Made by a program: the position numbers and the translations under genes
Assembly: GCA_006386115.1 (NCBI GenBank)
Contig: VFIW01000021.1
Location: forward strand, 186,001 to 250,000
Direction: 5' to 3'
DNA length: 64,000 bases
DNA from: Globisporangium splendens
Taxonomy: Eukaryota; Oomycota; Peronosporomycetes; Pythiales; Pythiaceae
Notes under the pieces: model-generated
What the model was told of the DNA's origin: nothing
Databases searched by the model: none
The model's input: only the letters and a program-made list of their open reading frames with translations
Part shown: in pieces, positions 28,959 to 39,965 of the stretch
Layout: each line of letters opens with the position of its first letter
How positions within the stretch are numbered: position 1 is the first letter of the stretch

Positions 28959-29609
28959 TTACTGTGGTGGTTTCTTCTTCGACTGCTTGTTAATAAGCGA
29001 CTTGTGGATGTGCGGGATGACACCACCGCCTGCGATCGTGGCCTTGATCAACGAATCTAACTCTTCGTCTCCTCGGATCGCTAGCTGCAGGTGACGTGGC
29101 GTAATACGCTTGACCTTCAGATCTTTCGACGCGTTTCCTGCGAGTTCCAGCACTTCAGCCGTCAGGTACTCCATGATCGCAGCAGCGTACACGGCGGCAG
29201 TCGCGCCAATACGTTGGTTGTTCGCAACGCGTCGCTTCAGGAAACGGTGGATACGGCCGACAGGGAACTATGCAGTCGCACCAAACAAAAGAAAAAAGCA
29301 TCCAATAGAGCCACATGCGCACAGTTAAGAAACACACACACAAACGACAGAGAATGAGCCAGAGTAGCAGTATTTTACCTGCAGACCGGCGCGCTGCGAG
29401 CGCGACTGCGGCGCCTTCTTGGACGTCACGCCCTTGCCTCCCTTGCCGCCTTTGCCTCCCTTTCCAGCTCCGATAACCGCCGACTGCACCGCATAAACAC
29501 ACACACACAGATAACACACCACAAGCGCACGTTAGTGTCATACTGCTTCTCTGTTTCCAGCACAAGCGCTCGCCGTCGCCTTCTCAGCATATTCGCGCGC
29601 GCGTACCAT
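28959..29609 (-). CDS. H2A.Z: histone H2A variant H2A.Z
   Basis: Exons 28959..29267 and 29379..29483 join in phase (GLQ|FPVGRI) and encode a near-complete H2A.Z. The N-tail is Gly/Lys-rich ([20 protein letters not shown]), followed by [40 protein letters not shown], and the variant-specific acidic-patch and C-terminal block [26 protein letters not shown]. The exon at 29483 begins SAVIGAG and lacks a Met. The best start is an ATG at 29609 immediately followed by a GTACGC donor, so exon 1 would contain only the start codon (29607..29609). H2A.Z replaces H2A in promoter and boundary nucleosomes. The core is certain; the first exon is inferred. Confidence 0.93.
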
Positions 29610-29962
29610 GTCTTCGTTGCGCTCGCTCAATGCACAAATCTGCAAATGCGAGCGAGGCAGACATGCGGCACAAAAACTGAATGAAAAAACCTCGCGACCC
29701 GCCGAGGTTTGTTCCGCGTTTTCCCTCCATTTTTTTGAAAAAAGCATGACTGATTAATTTTATAGCATCTTCAAACTAATAGTTTCTATAAAACCTGCGA
29801 GTGCATATCGCATTTTGGAGGGAGCGAAAGGATCCCATCTCGCTGCCAGAGAAATCTCACGCACCAAGAGGAAGGAGCTCAAGCGGCGCAGGTCCCTTGG
29901 CGCAGACAGCAGCAGCCTCCGCCCCCACTCGACCGTCTTCTGCACACCTCAGTACTGACAGC

Positions 29963-32312
29963 ATGAGCACGCTGCGCTCGGCTGCGCGCTCGTGGGTGAC
30001 CGTGCCGTGCGAGAACCCGTCGGCAGCGCCGTGCCAGCGGTCGCTCCACGTGTGCGCCATCCGCAAGGACTCGCTCTACATCTTCGGAGGTACCGCAAAG
30101 CGTTCACTTCGGCTTGGTGTGCTGCATGTGTATGGACATGTGGGTTGTGCGCATGTATACTAAGTGGTCGTATGCTGTGGCATCTGTGGTGGTGCAGGCT
30201 ACGATGGATCGAACCGCGTGAACGACTTTTACGAGTTCAACTTCAACCGGCGCATGTGGTCGGTCGTGACCGCGAGCGGACTGCCGCCGAATCCGCGCGA
30301 CCGCCATGTCGCAGTCGTGTACAAAGACTCGTTCTACGTGTTCGCGGGCTTTGACGGAAGCTCGCGCGTGAACGACTTCATCGAGTACAACTTCTGTACG
30401 TGGACTCTTACGAGCTTCTTTATGCATCTGCTGCCATGGCCAAATGGCTCTCTCTTGTATCCTAAAACGGCTATTGCATTTGGTAACCTCTGGTCGCTTG
30501 TGCCTGAATGCAACAGTGACGCAAAAATGGAGCAACGTGACGGTTGCTGCTGGCATGCCGCCGACTCCACGCCACAGCCACGCGGCCGTCGTGTATGGTG
30601 AGTGCGCTCAATTGTGTTTGGTTGTGTGCATACACCAGGAGGCTCTAACTGGGATGATGGGTAACGTGCTTTTTATAGATAAGTCCATGTACTGCTTCGG
30701 AGGATACGACGGGAGCTACCGCAACGATTTCCACGAGTTCAATTTCGGTACAATGCAATCTATAACGACACTCTCGCAGTGTAGCATTTGGCACTCATTC
30801 TTCTTGCTTTCTTACAGAGACCGGAACGTGGACGCTGGTTGCCGCAACGGGAAGAGTTCCTCGTCCAAGGTACACAGCAATTTGTTAGGCTTTGTGCACG
30901 TGACTGTGGCTAGAATGTTTTAATAGTAACCTCCACACATGGCATCCCAGATATCGGTCCTCATTGGTGGTGCACAAGAATACTTGCGTCTTGTTTGGAG
31001 GTCACGACGGCTCCCGACACCTCAACGACGTTCACGTGTTCAATTTCGGTACGCGAATTGCGACGTCGCAGTGAAAACGCATTGTTACACTTGGTTTGAC
31101 AGTATCCAATGGTTGTGTGCTTCGATTTTGGCACCAGGTCTTCGCTCCTGGACGTCTTTGGTGACGGAAGGTCCAGCTCCAATTCCCCGCGATAGCCATG
31201 TTGCCGTGACTCACTCCAACTCGATGTACATCTTTGGTGGAAGCACCGGCAGCGCAATGAACGACTTCTACGAGCTGAACCTGGGTATGCGAGCTGCCTG
31301 TCGATGCTTTTGAAGACTTGATTCGGAAGATGACTAACAATATCACTTTGATGTATGCGTCAGAATCGAACATGTGGCAGCCACTAACGTTCAATGGCCA
31401 GTCGCCAGGGCAACGATTTTGCCACGTCGGCAGCGTGTACGACTCCAGTTTGATCATCTTCGGGGGTTACGATGGCAGCAGCCGTCTGAACGACTTCAAG
31501 CAATTCCGGTTCGACGACGAAGAGTTCGAGTTGGATATCCCAGAAAGCACGCTGATCAGTGATTTGCGCGCACTGGTCAACAGCGAAGTCATGAGCGACA
31601 TCACGTTTGTTGGTATGTTTTCTCCATTACTGCTGCTTCGAATCTGCTTTTGGTCCCACGTGTATTCCTAAGCAGCTGGTTATTTGCTTCTTTGTTGTTT
31701 CAGTTGAAGGGATTCCAATTTACGCACACAAGATCCTGTGCATGCGTTGTAACTACTTCAAAGCGATGCTGACCAGCGATGTAAGCAGATGCCCCCCCAT
31801 GTTTTGCATTCCCACTGGTCGCATCTCACAGAGTTTGCTATCCCTTATTCTTTGCAGATGCTGGAGAGCCGTGCCCGCGAAGTCGAGATCACAGACGTCC
31901 GTCGTCCTATCTTCTTGTCGTTTCTCGAGTATCTCTACAGTGACTACCTGGATGTGTCAGTTGATGTCGCGATGGAGCTCTTTGTCGCTGCTGACCGGGT
32001 AGGTGCCAATGTTTGCCTCAGCGAAGCCTTACTTTTGGGAACTCACGTTGACTTGTATGTGCCATTTGACTCTTATAGTACGGCGTGGATCGCCTGAAGC
32101 GCATTTGCGAGAGCCGCATGTTGGGCTCGCTGTGCATCGAGAACGCAGCGACGATTCTGCACGCTGCCGATCTCCACAACGCGGCGGTACTGCGTGACCA
32201 GTGCATCGCGTTCATGCTCAACAACTTTGACGCCGTGACGAAGACGAACGCGTTTGAAGAGATGGGGCGAACGAATGTGGACCTGGTGTTCGAGCTCTTG
32301 AAGCGGCGTTGA
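29963..32312 (+). CDS. Kelch-repeat protein with C-terminal BTB domain (LZTR1-like architecture)
   Basis: Eleven phase-matched exons (29963..30089, 30198..30395, 30517..30597, 30679..30747, 30818..30869, 30951..31048, 31138..31284, 31364..31612, 31704..31780, 31858..31998, 32079..32312) give 490 residues. Six or seven Kelch blades are seen, each with FGG..GS...ND..E/D.N (YIFGG, YVFAGFDGSSRVNDF, YCFGGYDGSYRNDF, VLFGGHDGSRHLNDV, YIFGGSTGSAMNDF, IIFGGYDGSSRLNDF). A BTB/POZ domain follows (VEGIPIYAHKILCMRCNYFKAML), then a BACK-like helical tail. Kelch-first, BTB-last order is that of LZTR1-type cullin-3 adaptors, so substrate selection for ubiquitination is inferred. Many introns fall just after the ND..EF.F strand, one per blade, which suggests growth by exon duplication. 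Confidence 0.92.
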
Positions 32313-32611
32313 GGATGCATGGGTTCGTGACATAAGAGCTCGCGGTTCCTCTCTCAATCTCTCTACAAACTGTGATCAATGTGCGTGTGTGTGTACCATA
32401 ATCACCAAAAGTTGTCTTTCTCCATTGCACCCCTTCACTTGCTAGCAGCTTCAACAATGTGTCAAACAAACACAACTACCTTATCTCAATAGTTTTAGAT
32501 CCCAGCAAGCGGATTGGCTGTCATCCACATCGCATATGCATTTCGGCCAATCATCGGATGCCGAAAGTCGCTACTTGAGGAAAGGGGGGATTTTTTACTT
32601 TCCGACACGCC

Positions 32612-34321
32612 ATGACGACGCCCGCCGAGATGCTCGCGGAGGCGGCCGACGGCTTCTTCCTCGCGGCGGAGCACGGTCGCTCCGACGTGCTCAAGGCGCT
32701 GGCGGACCACGCGCAGGGACAACTGGATCTGCGCGAGATCGTGGACCCCGCCACGGGCCGCACGCCGCTCCACGTGGCGGTCGCGAGCGGCAAGACGGAC
32801 GCCGTGCGTGTGCTGCTCGCGGCAGGTTTTCCCCCCGATCACGAGAGTCTTCCTCCAGGCAGCAACAGACATGCAAGCAACGGACATATAGCCAAGACAG
32901 TGGATCCACCTTCTCGTGGTGCGCCTGCTAGTGGGGATGGCGGACTCCTAAAGCCGCGCCAGAACACAGCGTACCTCCTCGCCAAGCAGCTTGGTGCAAA
33001 GGACCTTGTGTTCGTGTTCCACCAGTTCACGATCCAGCAGATCGCAGTGAACAATGTGGACGGCGTGCGGCAGATGCTGGACGCAGGTGTAGATGCGGGC
33101 GTGACCGACGGCAATGCGCAGAATACGCTGCTGCACTGGGCCGTGACGTGCTCCGCGAGTGACGTGCTGTCGTTTCTATTGCAGTGTGACGACGTGCAGC
33201 AGCGGAAGGTGATGGATCGACTGAATGCAGAGGGTGCGACGCCCCTGCATCTCGCATGCAAAGCGAACAATGTGGAGTGCATGCGGTTGCTGTTGCGGTA
33301 TCATGCGGACTCGTTGGTGCAGGGTCAAGGCTGTGGCGCTTTCAAGGGGAGAACTGCGATCGAAATGGCGACTTCCAAGGAAATTAGGGAGATATTCGAA
33401 ACCAGCAAGCGGCAAAGAGAGCAGGAAGAACGCAACGATGCGAAGGAAAATGGCAACTTGGCATCTGTGTCTTCTGATGCTGCTTCCGAGTCAATGGACA
33501 GCGACAAAGCCCATGCGACGGACGCAAACGTTGTTCGACGGGGTAGTGGCTCGCGGCGCCATCTTTCGGAGCACGAAACGCAAAACCAGAAGCTGCTGCT
33601 GCAGTTGGAAGAAAAGGATCTGCTGATCACGCAGTTGCGGAAAACGATTGAAGCACTGGTGGTCGAGTCGCAGGAAATTCGAAAGCTCGGAGACGAGCGC
33701 GTCGTGCTCGACTACGTCCGGAAACTGCGAGACGTAAGTTTGGATGCATATTTCTTTGTATCTAGTCCATAGTTGTTGGTGGTTGACTTTGTTTTTGTGT
33801 CGTCATTTGGTAGGAAAACGCCATCTTACAGCGGAATTTAGAGGACGCCGAGGAGCACATTCGAATACAGCAAGACCAGTTGCACCAGCTCAAGTCGGAA
33901 ATCAGGAAATCGGTGGTTGTGCAGCAGGTGCGAGACCTAGCTTTTTTTTGTTTTCTTACTTATATGCTTGATACAATGAGTTAGTATGCGTGTGAGTGAC
34001 TGTTTTTGTTATTGCGTACTACAGATCTCTGAGCCGCTGGACGATCACGAAGCCTCAAACTCACAAAGCATCGCAGCAGCTGCAGTGGCATCCAGTGGCC
34101 AAGCGCTCGCGAGCAATAGCGACGCTCGACTTCCAGCGAGTCCATTACGATTAGGAGCCTCTTCTTCGTCCTCTTTAGGAGGTAGTCGACCGCCAAAACT
34201 TGTCTGGGGCGAGAAGCCTCCTGGCTCTAACCGCGGCAAGGTACTCGGTGCACTATGGCCATTCGGAAGCACTAGCGAAGAAGTGCAGGAGATCGACGGA
34301 GAAGTGATCATGACTGTGTGA
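32612..34321 (+). CDS. ankyrin-repeat protein with coiled coil, function unknown
   Basis: Three exons (32612..33733, 33814..33927, 34025..34321) join in phase to give 510 residues. The N-terminal half carries about five ankyrin repeats (GRTPLHVAVASGKTDAVRVLLAAG; NTLLHWAVTCSASDVLSFLL; GATPLHLACKANNVECMRLLLRY). An insertion of about 60 residues separates repeats 2 and 3. Residues 320-430 form a coiled coil (LLLQLEEKDLLITQLRKTIEAL; QDQLHQLKSEIRK). The Ser-rich tail ends GKVLGALWPFGSTSEEVQEIDG. No enzymatic domain is present; a scaffold role is a guess. Note that the WPFGS tail is a short hydrophobic motif. Confidence 0.88.
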
Positions 34322-34891
34322 ACAAACCTCGAGAAGCAAAATAGAGGATATGTGTGCGATAATATCAAGAGCGTTAACGTGACTGTAATTGTCTGTTTGC
34401 GAAGTACGTCCTTCACAAGCAAGTAGCAACATCATCCACGCTCTGGAAGTAAGTCTACTGCAGCACCACGGAAAGCAAAACTGCTCGCAGTGTACAAATC
34501 ACTTACAAAAGAAAAACCCTGCATCGAGGATTTCCCTCGATGGCGTCTAGACGTGGCATGATGCGAAGGGACTGGGTCGATGAATTCTGCTCAGCAGGGG
34601 AGGTGCTGTTGACCATGGCTGTGGTAAGTGATCGCAGAGCCGCACCCACTGTGCAGCCATTGAACCTCCCTGGTGAAAAGTCTTGCCCAATCTACACGCA
34701 AATCCCCACTCCTTCATGATCATGGCGCGCCAGAAAAACAGAATTTGACAGCATTGGCAACAATTTTGAAATGCATACTCATTCTCCCGTCTTATATCTT
34801 CGCACCGCATTGGCTTGCAAGGTTGCTGTTCGCTGCAATTATTAGTGCAAAATGAGATCCCTGCTGCTCTGACCAGTCAGATTGACTTGCT
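34322..34891. other. convergent intergenic spacer
   Basis: This 570 nt lies between the ankyrin gene stop and the stop of the minus-strand coiled-coil gene. I see no coding signal or repeat. Confidence 0.45.
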
Positions 34892-36930
34892 TCAGCATGC
34901 AGGTGATGAGACGCTCTTGCGGACGCTTGTGCCTTGCTGCTGCTTGCAGACGCTCGTGAGCAGTTGCTCCCGCTTCTTTGGGTGCTTGTACAGCGCGCAG
35001 TTGTTGGCACATAGATGCTCGTAGAAGGGGGACGACGCCATGTTTCGAGCACAGGAACAGAGTGCCGGCGTCCGGAGTCCACTCTGTAAGGCGTTCAGAA
35101 ATCGCGCATGCGTTTGTTTGCCCGCTTTCTGAGTCGATCCTGACTGCGACGATGACGACGGCGGAGCAGCGGGACTTTTCTTCTTCCTGATACAAGTCGA
35201 TGACATTGTAAGTGGTTGGCATACTGTGAGCATGTGCGTCTGGCTTACTTAGGGCTGCAATAGGCTCACCTCCAGGGTGTGGACGACGTTGCCACTTACT
35301 TGTGAAGACGTACTTCGCAGCCAGAAGTGATGTCGACACTGGAAAGCCATCATCAAGACACAAAGAGAAAAGGTCGTCAAGACGAAGATCAGACGTGCGA
35401 ATGTGTTTGTGTGGACATCGGTCACTGCTGAAGATTTCGCAACGTACGTCTTGACGCCCAGGTTCGATTCCCGCCTGGACTCTTGACTTTTGTCACCAGC
35501 GCGCTTGCTGTCCGTTTTGGTGGTGCCACCACTTCGGTTTCTGTCCAGTCCGTCTTTGCCAGTCTTTAAACTTTGGGGTCGTTTGCTTTTGGAGCTGTGG
35601 CGGTGCACATCTTCTCGCTCTCGCTCCATGTAGCGCCGTCGCGCGGTTGCGTGCAATGCAACGCGCTGGTTTCGGGATGCACATGGTTGCAACAGAACCT
35701 CGTGCTCTTTGAGAAGATGGCTCGACTTTGTCCAGAAAGAGCAAAAACACGTCGTACCTGTTGTGGAAGCAGATTACGGGCTGCGTTTCTTGGGGCTCTC
35801 CCTTCGTCGTCGCTCTCGTGGAGATTCCTATTCGTGTACTCACTCTCTGCTTGTACGGAGTCGTTCAGATGGCGTAAAATCGATTCGTCTGGGCTTCTCA
35901 CTGATGTGAGCATGAGTTCGCGCGTCTGAGCTTCGAGTCGAAGAACCTGATGCAGAGCAACAGACCAAATTGCACAAGCAGGTCAGCTCAACCTTGGGTT
36001 CGACATGTTGATAATTGTGAAATGTTTCTTGCAGCACCTTCTCGATTTGAAGTGACATGGCGCTTTGCTGAAAAATGCAGCAAGTGAGATGAAGCATGCT
36101 TGCAACTTGATAAGCAAGCAAATCAAAATGCGGCGACCTCGTACACCAACCTTTAGTACGCTTTTCTTCTCCTGTGCTACGGTTTCGACACGTGACGCTC
36201 GCACGGGGCTTACGGAACGCTGCGGTGCTCTTGGCTTGGTCGCCTCGATCACTTTTGTGAATTTGTCATCCTTCACGACACCAAAACGAACAGATCAGCG
36301 CTTTCTACGTGAGTGTCCAATTCAGAGCAGCGTCTAAGCGCACAACCCACACCAGAAGTTTCGCTCGCTGCTGCGCTTGCAAGCGATTTTGGCACTCTTT
36401 CTCAGCGATCCGCAGGCAAATCTGGTCGTGGAACCTCTTGAGCTGCAGCTTCTTGATGCGCAACCGTGCCTCGCTCTCCCTGCGCATTGCATCCGCCTCA
36501 GCCTATTGCAAGTCAAAGCCCACCGAACAACTATCAATGCTTGTACTTCATTCACTGCTTCCGAGATCAGCGTGCCTTGACGTCAACTGAGTCGACCGAT
36601 GATCCATCGTCGTCGGTCAAAGGCAAACAGCTACGCAACACGAAGGGTTAGTGCCGATCATCGAAGGGATTTGCACGTGAAAATCTGCTTAAGATACGTA
36701 CTCGGTCAGCGGCACGTTCGGTTCTATCTGCAGAGCTTTGATATTGCGGTGGCGCATGTGCACCGGACTCGCCTTCTCTGATGATGCAGCGCAGCAGCAA
36801 TCGTCAATTTGTAACGACGATGACTGATCCTTGTACTCGGGGTAGCTCCACGTAGAGGGAAGGTTACATCAAAGACCACGTACCAGGTCGCTTCTTGTCG
36901 TTCTTTGCAAAGTCTAGCATTGCGCCACAT
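34892..36930 (-). CDS. 11-exon coiled-coil protein of unknown function, divergent from MKS1
   Basis: Eleven exons all match in phase: 36883..36930, 36702..36829, 36582..36630, 36353..36502, 36151..36270, 35993..36067, 35844..35946, 35758..35780, 35448..35704, 35300..35338 and 34892..35186, giving 428 residues. The start is MWRNARLCKERQEATW. Notable parts are a conserved-looking HMRHRNIKALQIEPNVPL, a basic/acidic coiled coil around residue 85 (ADAMRRESEARLRIKKLQLK), a second helix (SLQIEKVLQETFHNYQHVE), a Lys/Ser/Arg-rich middle, and a Cys/His-containing tail (LCSCARNMASSPFYEHLCAN) that could bind metal. I do not recognise the family. It shares a 121-bp intergenic region with MKS1, so a ciliary role is possible but only inferred. 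Introns are very short (46-113 nt); one donor is GTCAAG. Confidence 0.75.
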
Positions 36931-37051
36931 TCGGAAGTCGCGCTTGTGCACAGTTGAACCCAGCGTCACTCCACAAAGAGACGCCTCGGTTCGACTGTTG
37001 TGTTGACCGACTGACAAAGTGCCTGAATCCGCCAGCAAACACGACGAAAGG
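36931..37051. promoter_or_regulatory. short divergent promoter region shared by the coiled-coil gene and MKS1
   Basis: Only 121 bp separate the two start codons, which point away from each other. Both promoters and 5' UTRs must fit here or overlap. No clear Inr/FPR match is seen on either strand. Confidence 0.45.
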
Positions 37052-38835
37052 ATGCCACTGACGCAGTACTACCACACGCGAGACCCTATTGAGAACCTGC
37101 GCATACATGTGACGCTGCGCAAGACGGTGAGTGGTTGTGCGACTCATCTTGTCCCATAGGCTGGAGTTTTAATGAGATTTGGTATTCGTATTTGGGTGAA
37201 ACGAAGAGCTCAAGCGGTGTTGGCGATCGGGAAAACGACTCCAATGCGACCAGCAATGTCGACGAGGTGGAGATTGGCACGATGTGGGAGCATTGCTTCG
37301 AGTGGCAGGAAAAGAAGCTCAGCGTGCTTGAAAGGGACCACCAAGCGCAATTGCTTGCGAAGAAAATCAAAAAGAAGAAGATCAAGCAGGTAGATAGGTT
37401 GTTGGGGTTTCCATCTCAGCTGTGCACAATTATTGATACTTTGACACAGGCATCGGCAAACGAGGAGGAGGACGAAATCCACCCAGAGGCGCTAGATGAG
37501 GATGATACCAACATGTCAGCGGTGCTCTGCTCCTACATTGATGCAGACAGTTACGTTCCACAGAGGTAAGCAATTATCCAGGAATTGACTGAGCTGTCTA
37601 CGCCATAAAAGCGCACAACAATGACTCATTATGCGATTTTGTGCGAACGCGTCAGCAGCAGCTTGGAAAACACTCTTTCGCGCTCTACAACGTGAACGAC
37701 TTGGTGCCATTGGTTTCGTCGGCAGACCAACAATTGCTGCAAGAATTGCAAGCCGCAGAGGAGCGACAGGATGCAGCTCAAGTCGCGAAATACAATCGAG
37801 TGCACCCACTCACTAGTAGCAACTTTGAGGACGACGAAGCTGAAAAAACGCTTGTCCTGCAGCGGAAGCTGGTGCTGTTGGAAATCGCGTCGGTGCAGGA
37901 TCTGGATGCGGATTGTTCTGTGTTTGCCGAGGTGAACCTCCGATTTCCACAGAATGATACATCTCAACACGATCGCCGTGGTGGTGCCAAGTGGAAACTG
38001 AGATCTCCCTCTGCTACTGCAACGCGCCAGACGACGTCGCAAGCGAAAACACGGACCAGGACGTCGCTGTCCAACCTCGAGAGCAATTCTCACGGAGGAA
38101 CCGTCGCTGCGTTTGGGTTCCACACAAAGCTCAATCTCGAATTGCGCAAATCAAAAGGAGACGCCGGACGAAAAAGCCACAAGAAAAGAAGAGCATGGGC
38201 TCAAAAACGAGAATGAAGAGAGCCTGAATTTTTGCGCCGTGGCGCCTGTTCTGTCGTTCAGCATCTACTCTCGCGATTCGTGGGGACGGCAACGCATCGA
38301 GGGCTTTGGCGAGCTCGCCATCCCGCCTTCTTCCGGCCATCACGACCTGAGAATCCCCATCTCAAAGCCCATATCGAGCGTACGAGAGGAGCTAGAGGAG
38401 TTCTTCCTGGGAACGGATGAGCATGAAGACAAAGTGCGCCAATTCAGCAAAAGTGACACCACGAGCCATAATGTGAACAGTCGACTGGGCATGCAACTCC
38501 AGTCAACTGACGCTTTGCTTTGTGTTCGCCTCAACATCGTTGAGCAGACGCCGCAGCGGCACCCAGTGGGGCCATTGAGTCAACGATGCACTGGAGACTC
38601 CACTGCATCTCACTCGCTCCATCGTCGTACTGCTGCTGCGTCTGGTTTGCGCGTCGTGAAGCGCAGTGTTCATGAGACTTTGCAGACGGTGAAGCTCGAG
38701 CAGCGACTGTCGCAGCCCAGGGATGCAACACTTCAGGCTGCTCTGGGCTCCATGAGCACAGGAGGTGCGTCAGCTGTAAGTGCGATCTTGGAACGCCTCA
38801 AGACCCGCGAACAAACGTCAACTAGTAGCATTTAG
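37052..38835 (+). CDS. MKS1: MKS1-like protein with C-terminal B9 domain (ciliary transition zone)
   Basis: Exons 37052..37126, 37177..37389, 37450..37565 and ~37656..38835. The N-terminus [20 protein letters not shown] matches the MKS1 N-terminal block (Y.sRDPvrNLrlrV.L), followed by the acidic ..[13 protein letters not shown] block and a tYtDsD-like [11 protein letters not shown]. The B9 domain is clear near the C-terminus: [26 protein letters not shown], then RIPISKP.S...[18 protein letters not shown]1 is a transition-zone protein gating entry to the flagellum. Two joins are not clean: the exon 3/4 phases differ by one base, and the frame changes near 38.15 kb before the B9 domain (one extra A in TCAAAAGG, or a missed short intron). 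It overlaps the centrin stop codon on the other strand. Confidence 0.85.
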
Positions 38836-39565
38836 TATATTAGCTGCCTTGTGCTTTAAAGACGTGCTTTTTATCTCAGTCATCGTCGCTGTCGAGGTCG
38901 TCCAGGGGTTACCCGAGCGCTTCTTCATCACGCGGAAGAACTCATCCTCGTTGATGAACCCGTCGCCGTCGCGATCGGCTTCGTCGATCATCTCCTGCAT
39001 CTCGTCGTCCGTCGGCGTCTCGCCCAGCTCCGCGCACACGCGCTTCAGATTGCGGAACGAGATCTTGTTCGTATTGTCGTCGTCAAAGAGCTTGAAGATC
39101 TTCATGATCTCCTCGCGCGGATCTCTCGCATTCCGACAGTGCATCACACATTCTGTAAGCGTCTCATCCCATATAGGTAGGTACATTGCATCCTTCCTTC
39201 GTCCTACCATTTTGCCGGTCATCATCTCGATAAACTCGTCCTGGTTGATGGTGCCCGACTCGTCCTTATCGATGTCCGCGATCATCTGCCGGATCTCCGC
39301 TTTCTTAACCCGGAACCCGAGTGCGCGCATCGCAGCCTTGAGCTCGCGCACGTCAATGGACCCGCTGCCGTCGGTGCCAAACAACTGGAACGCTTCCTTA
39401 ATCTCCTCCAGATCCTCGTCGTCCAGCGCCTTACACATGTGCGTAAGCATAAACCCACCGTTTAGCACGCACTCGCATGCGCATTCGATGAAATAATGCG
39501 CACATACCCTTTTGATCTGCCTGGGCTTGCGCCGCGCGCGACCGCGCAAACACAGAAGCCGACAT
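38818..39565 (-). CDS. centrin-like EF-hand protein
   Basis: Four EF-hands in centrin order: [74 protein letters not shown], with the family linkers [13 protein letters not shown] and [10 protein letters not shown]. Centrins are basal-body and flagellar-root Ca2+ proteins. The N-terminal exon is unsettled: ATG at 39565 ([10 protein letters not shown]) needs an intron ending at GTAAG before [10 protein letters not shown], and several donors are possible; a shorter form from an in-frame ATG (MLTHMCK) also exists. A 27-codon insertion after TGKM is best read as a retained linker plus a 60-nt intron with donor GTACCT. Its stop (38818-38820) lies inside the MKS1 coding end. Confidence 0.85.
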
Positions 39566-39965
39566 GTTGGACTGAGAAACACATATAAGCAGTGGATCAG
39601 CAACGCTTTACCGAGCCACAGGACGCATACAAACACACACACAAGCACCTCGATATGCACCTCACCATTGTGCGCGCCTCCTTCGACAGGCAGACAACCG
39701 CTTGCGACGTCGCTCTCTCTTCTTTACCCAATGTGAGCGCCATTTGCTTGAAGAGCTCCCATTATTGCGACCTTTCAGGCGTGTCATGTTTAAAACGCAC
39801 CACCTCATCTCCGTCACATACATTACCCAAGCTGCAATATACAACAGTTTAGAACAACAAGCATCTTTTCGGTCACTTTTCTGGCACATGATACCGTCGC
39901 CGTCCAAAACCGATCAAACAGATATGGCGGCAGTTCGCTATTAGCCCAAGAGCTCCTTTGGCGAG
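39566..39965. other. divergent intergenic region
   Basis: This 400 nt separates the centrin start (-) from the NAD-binding protein start (+). It contains a short CA-rich tract near 39630. Nothing else was recognised. Confidence 0.45.

Noticed and set aside
35461..35471. Perfect tRNA-like B box (GGTTCGATTCC) on the plus strand
   Set aside because: No matching A box, acceptor stem or anticodon arm lies upstream, and the minus strand codes here for RRESNLGVKT in an exon whose phases match on both sides.
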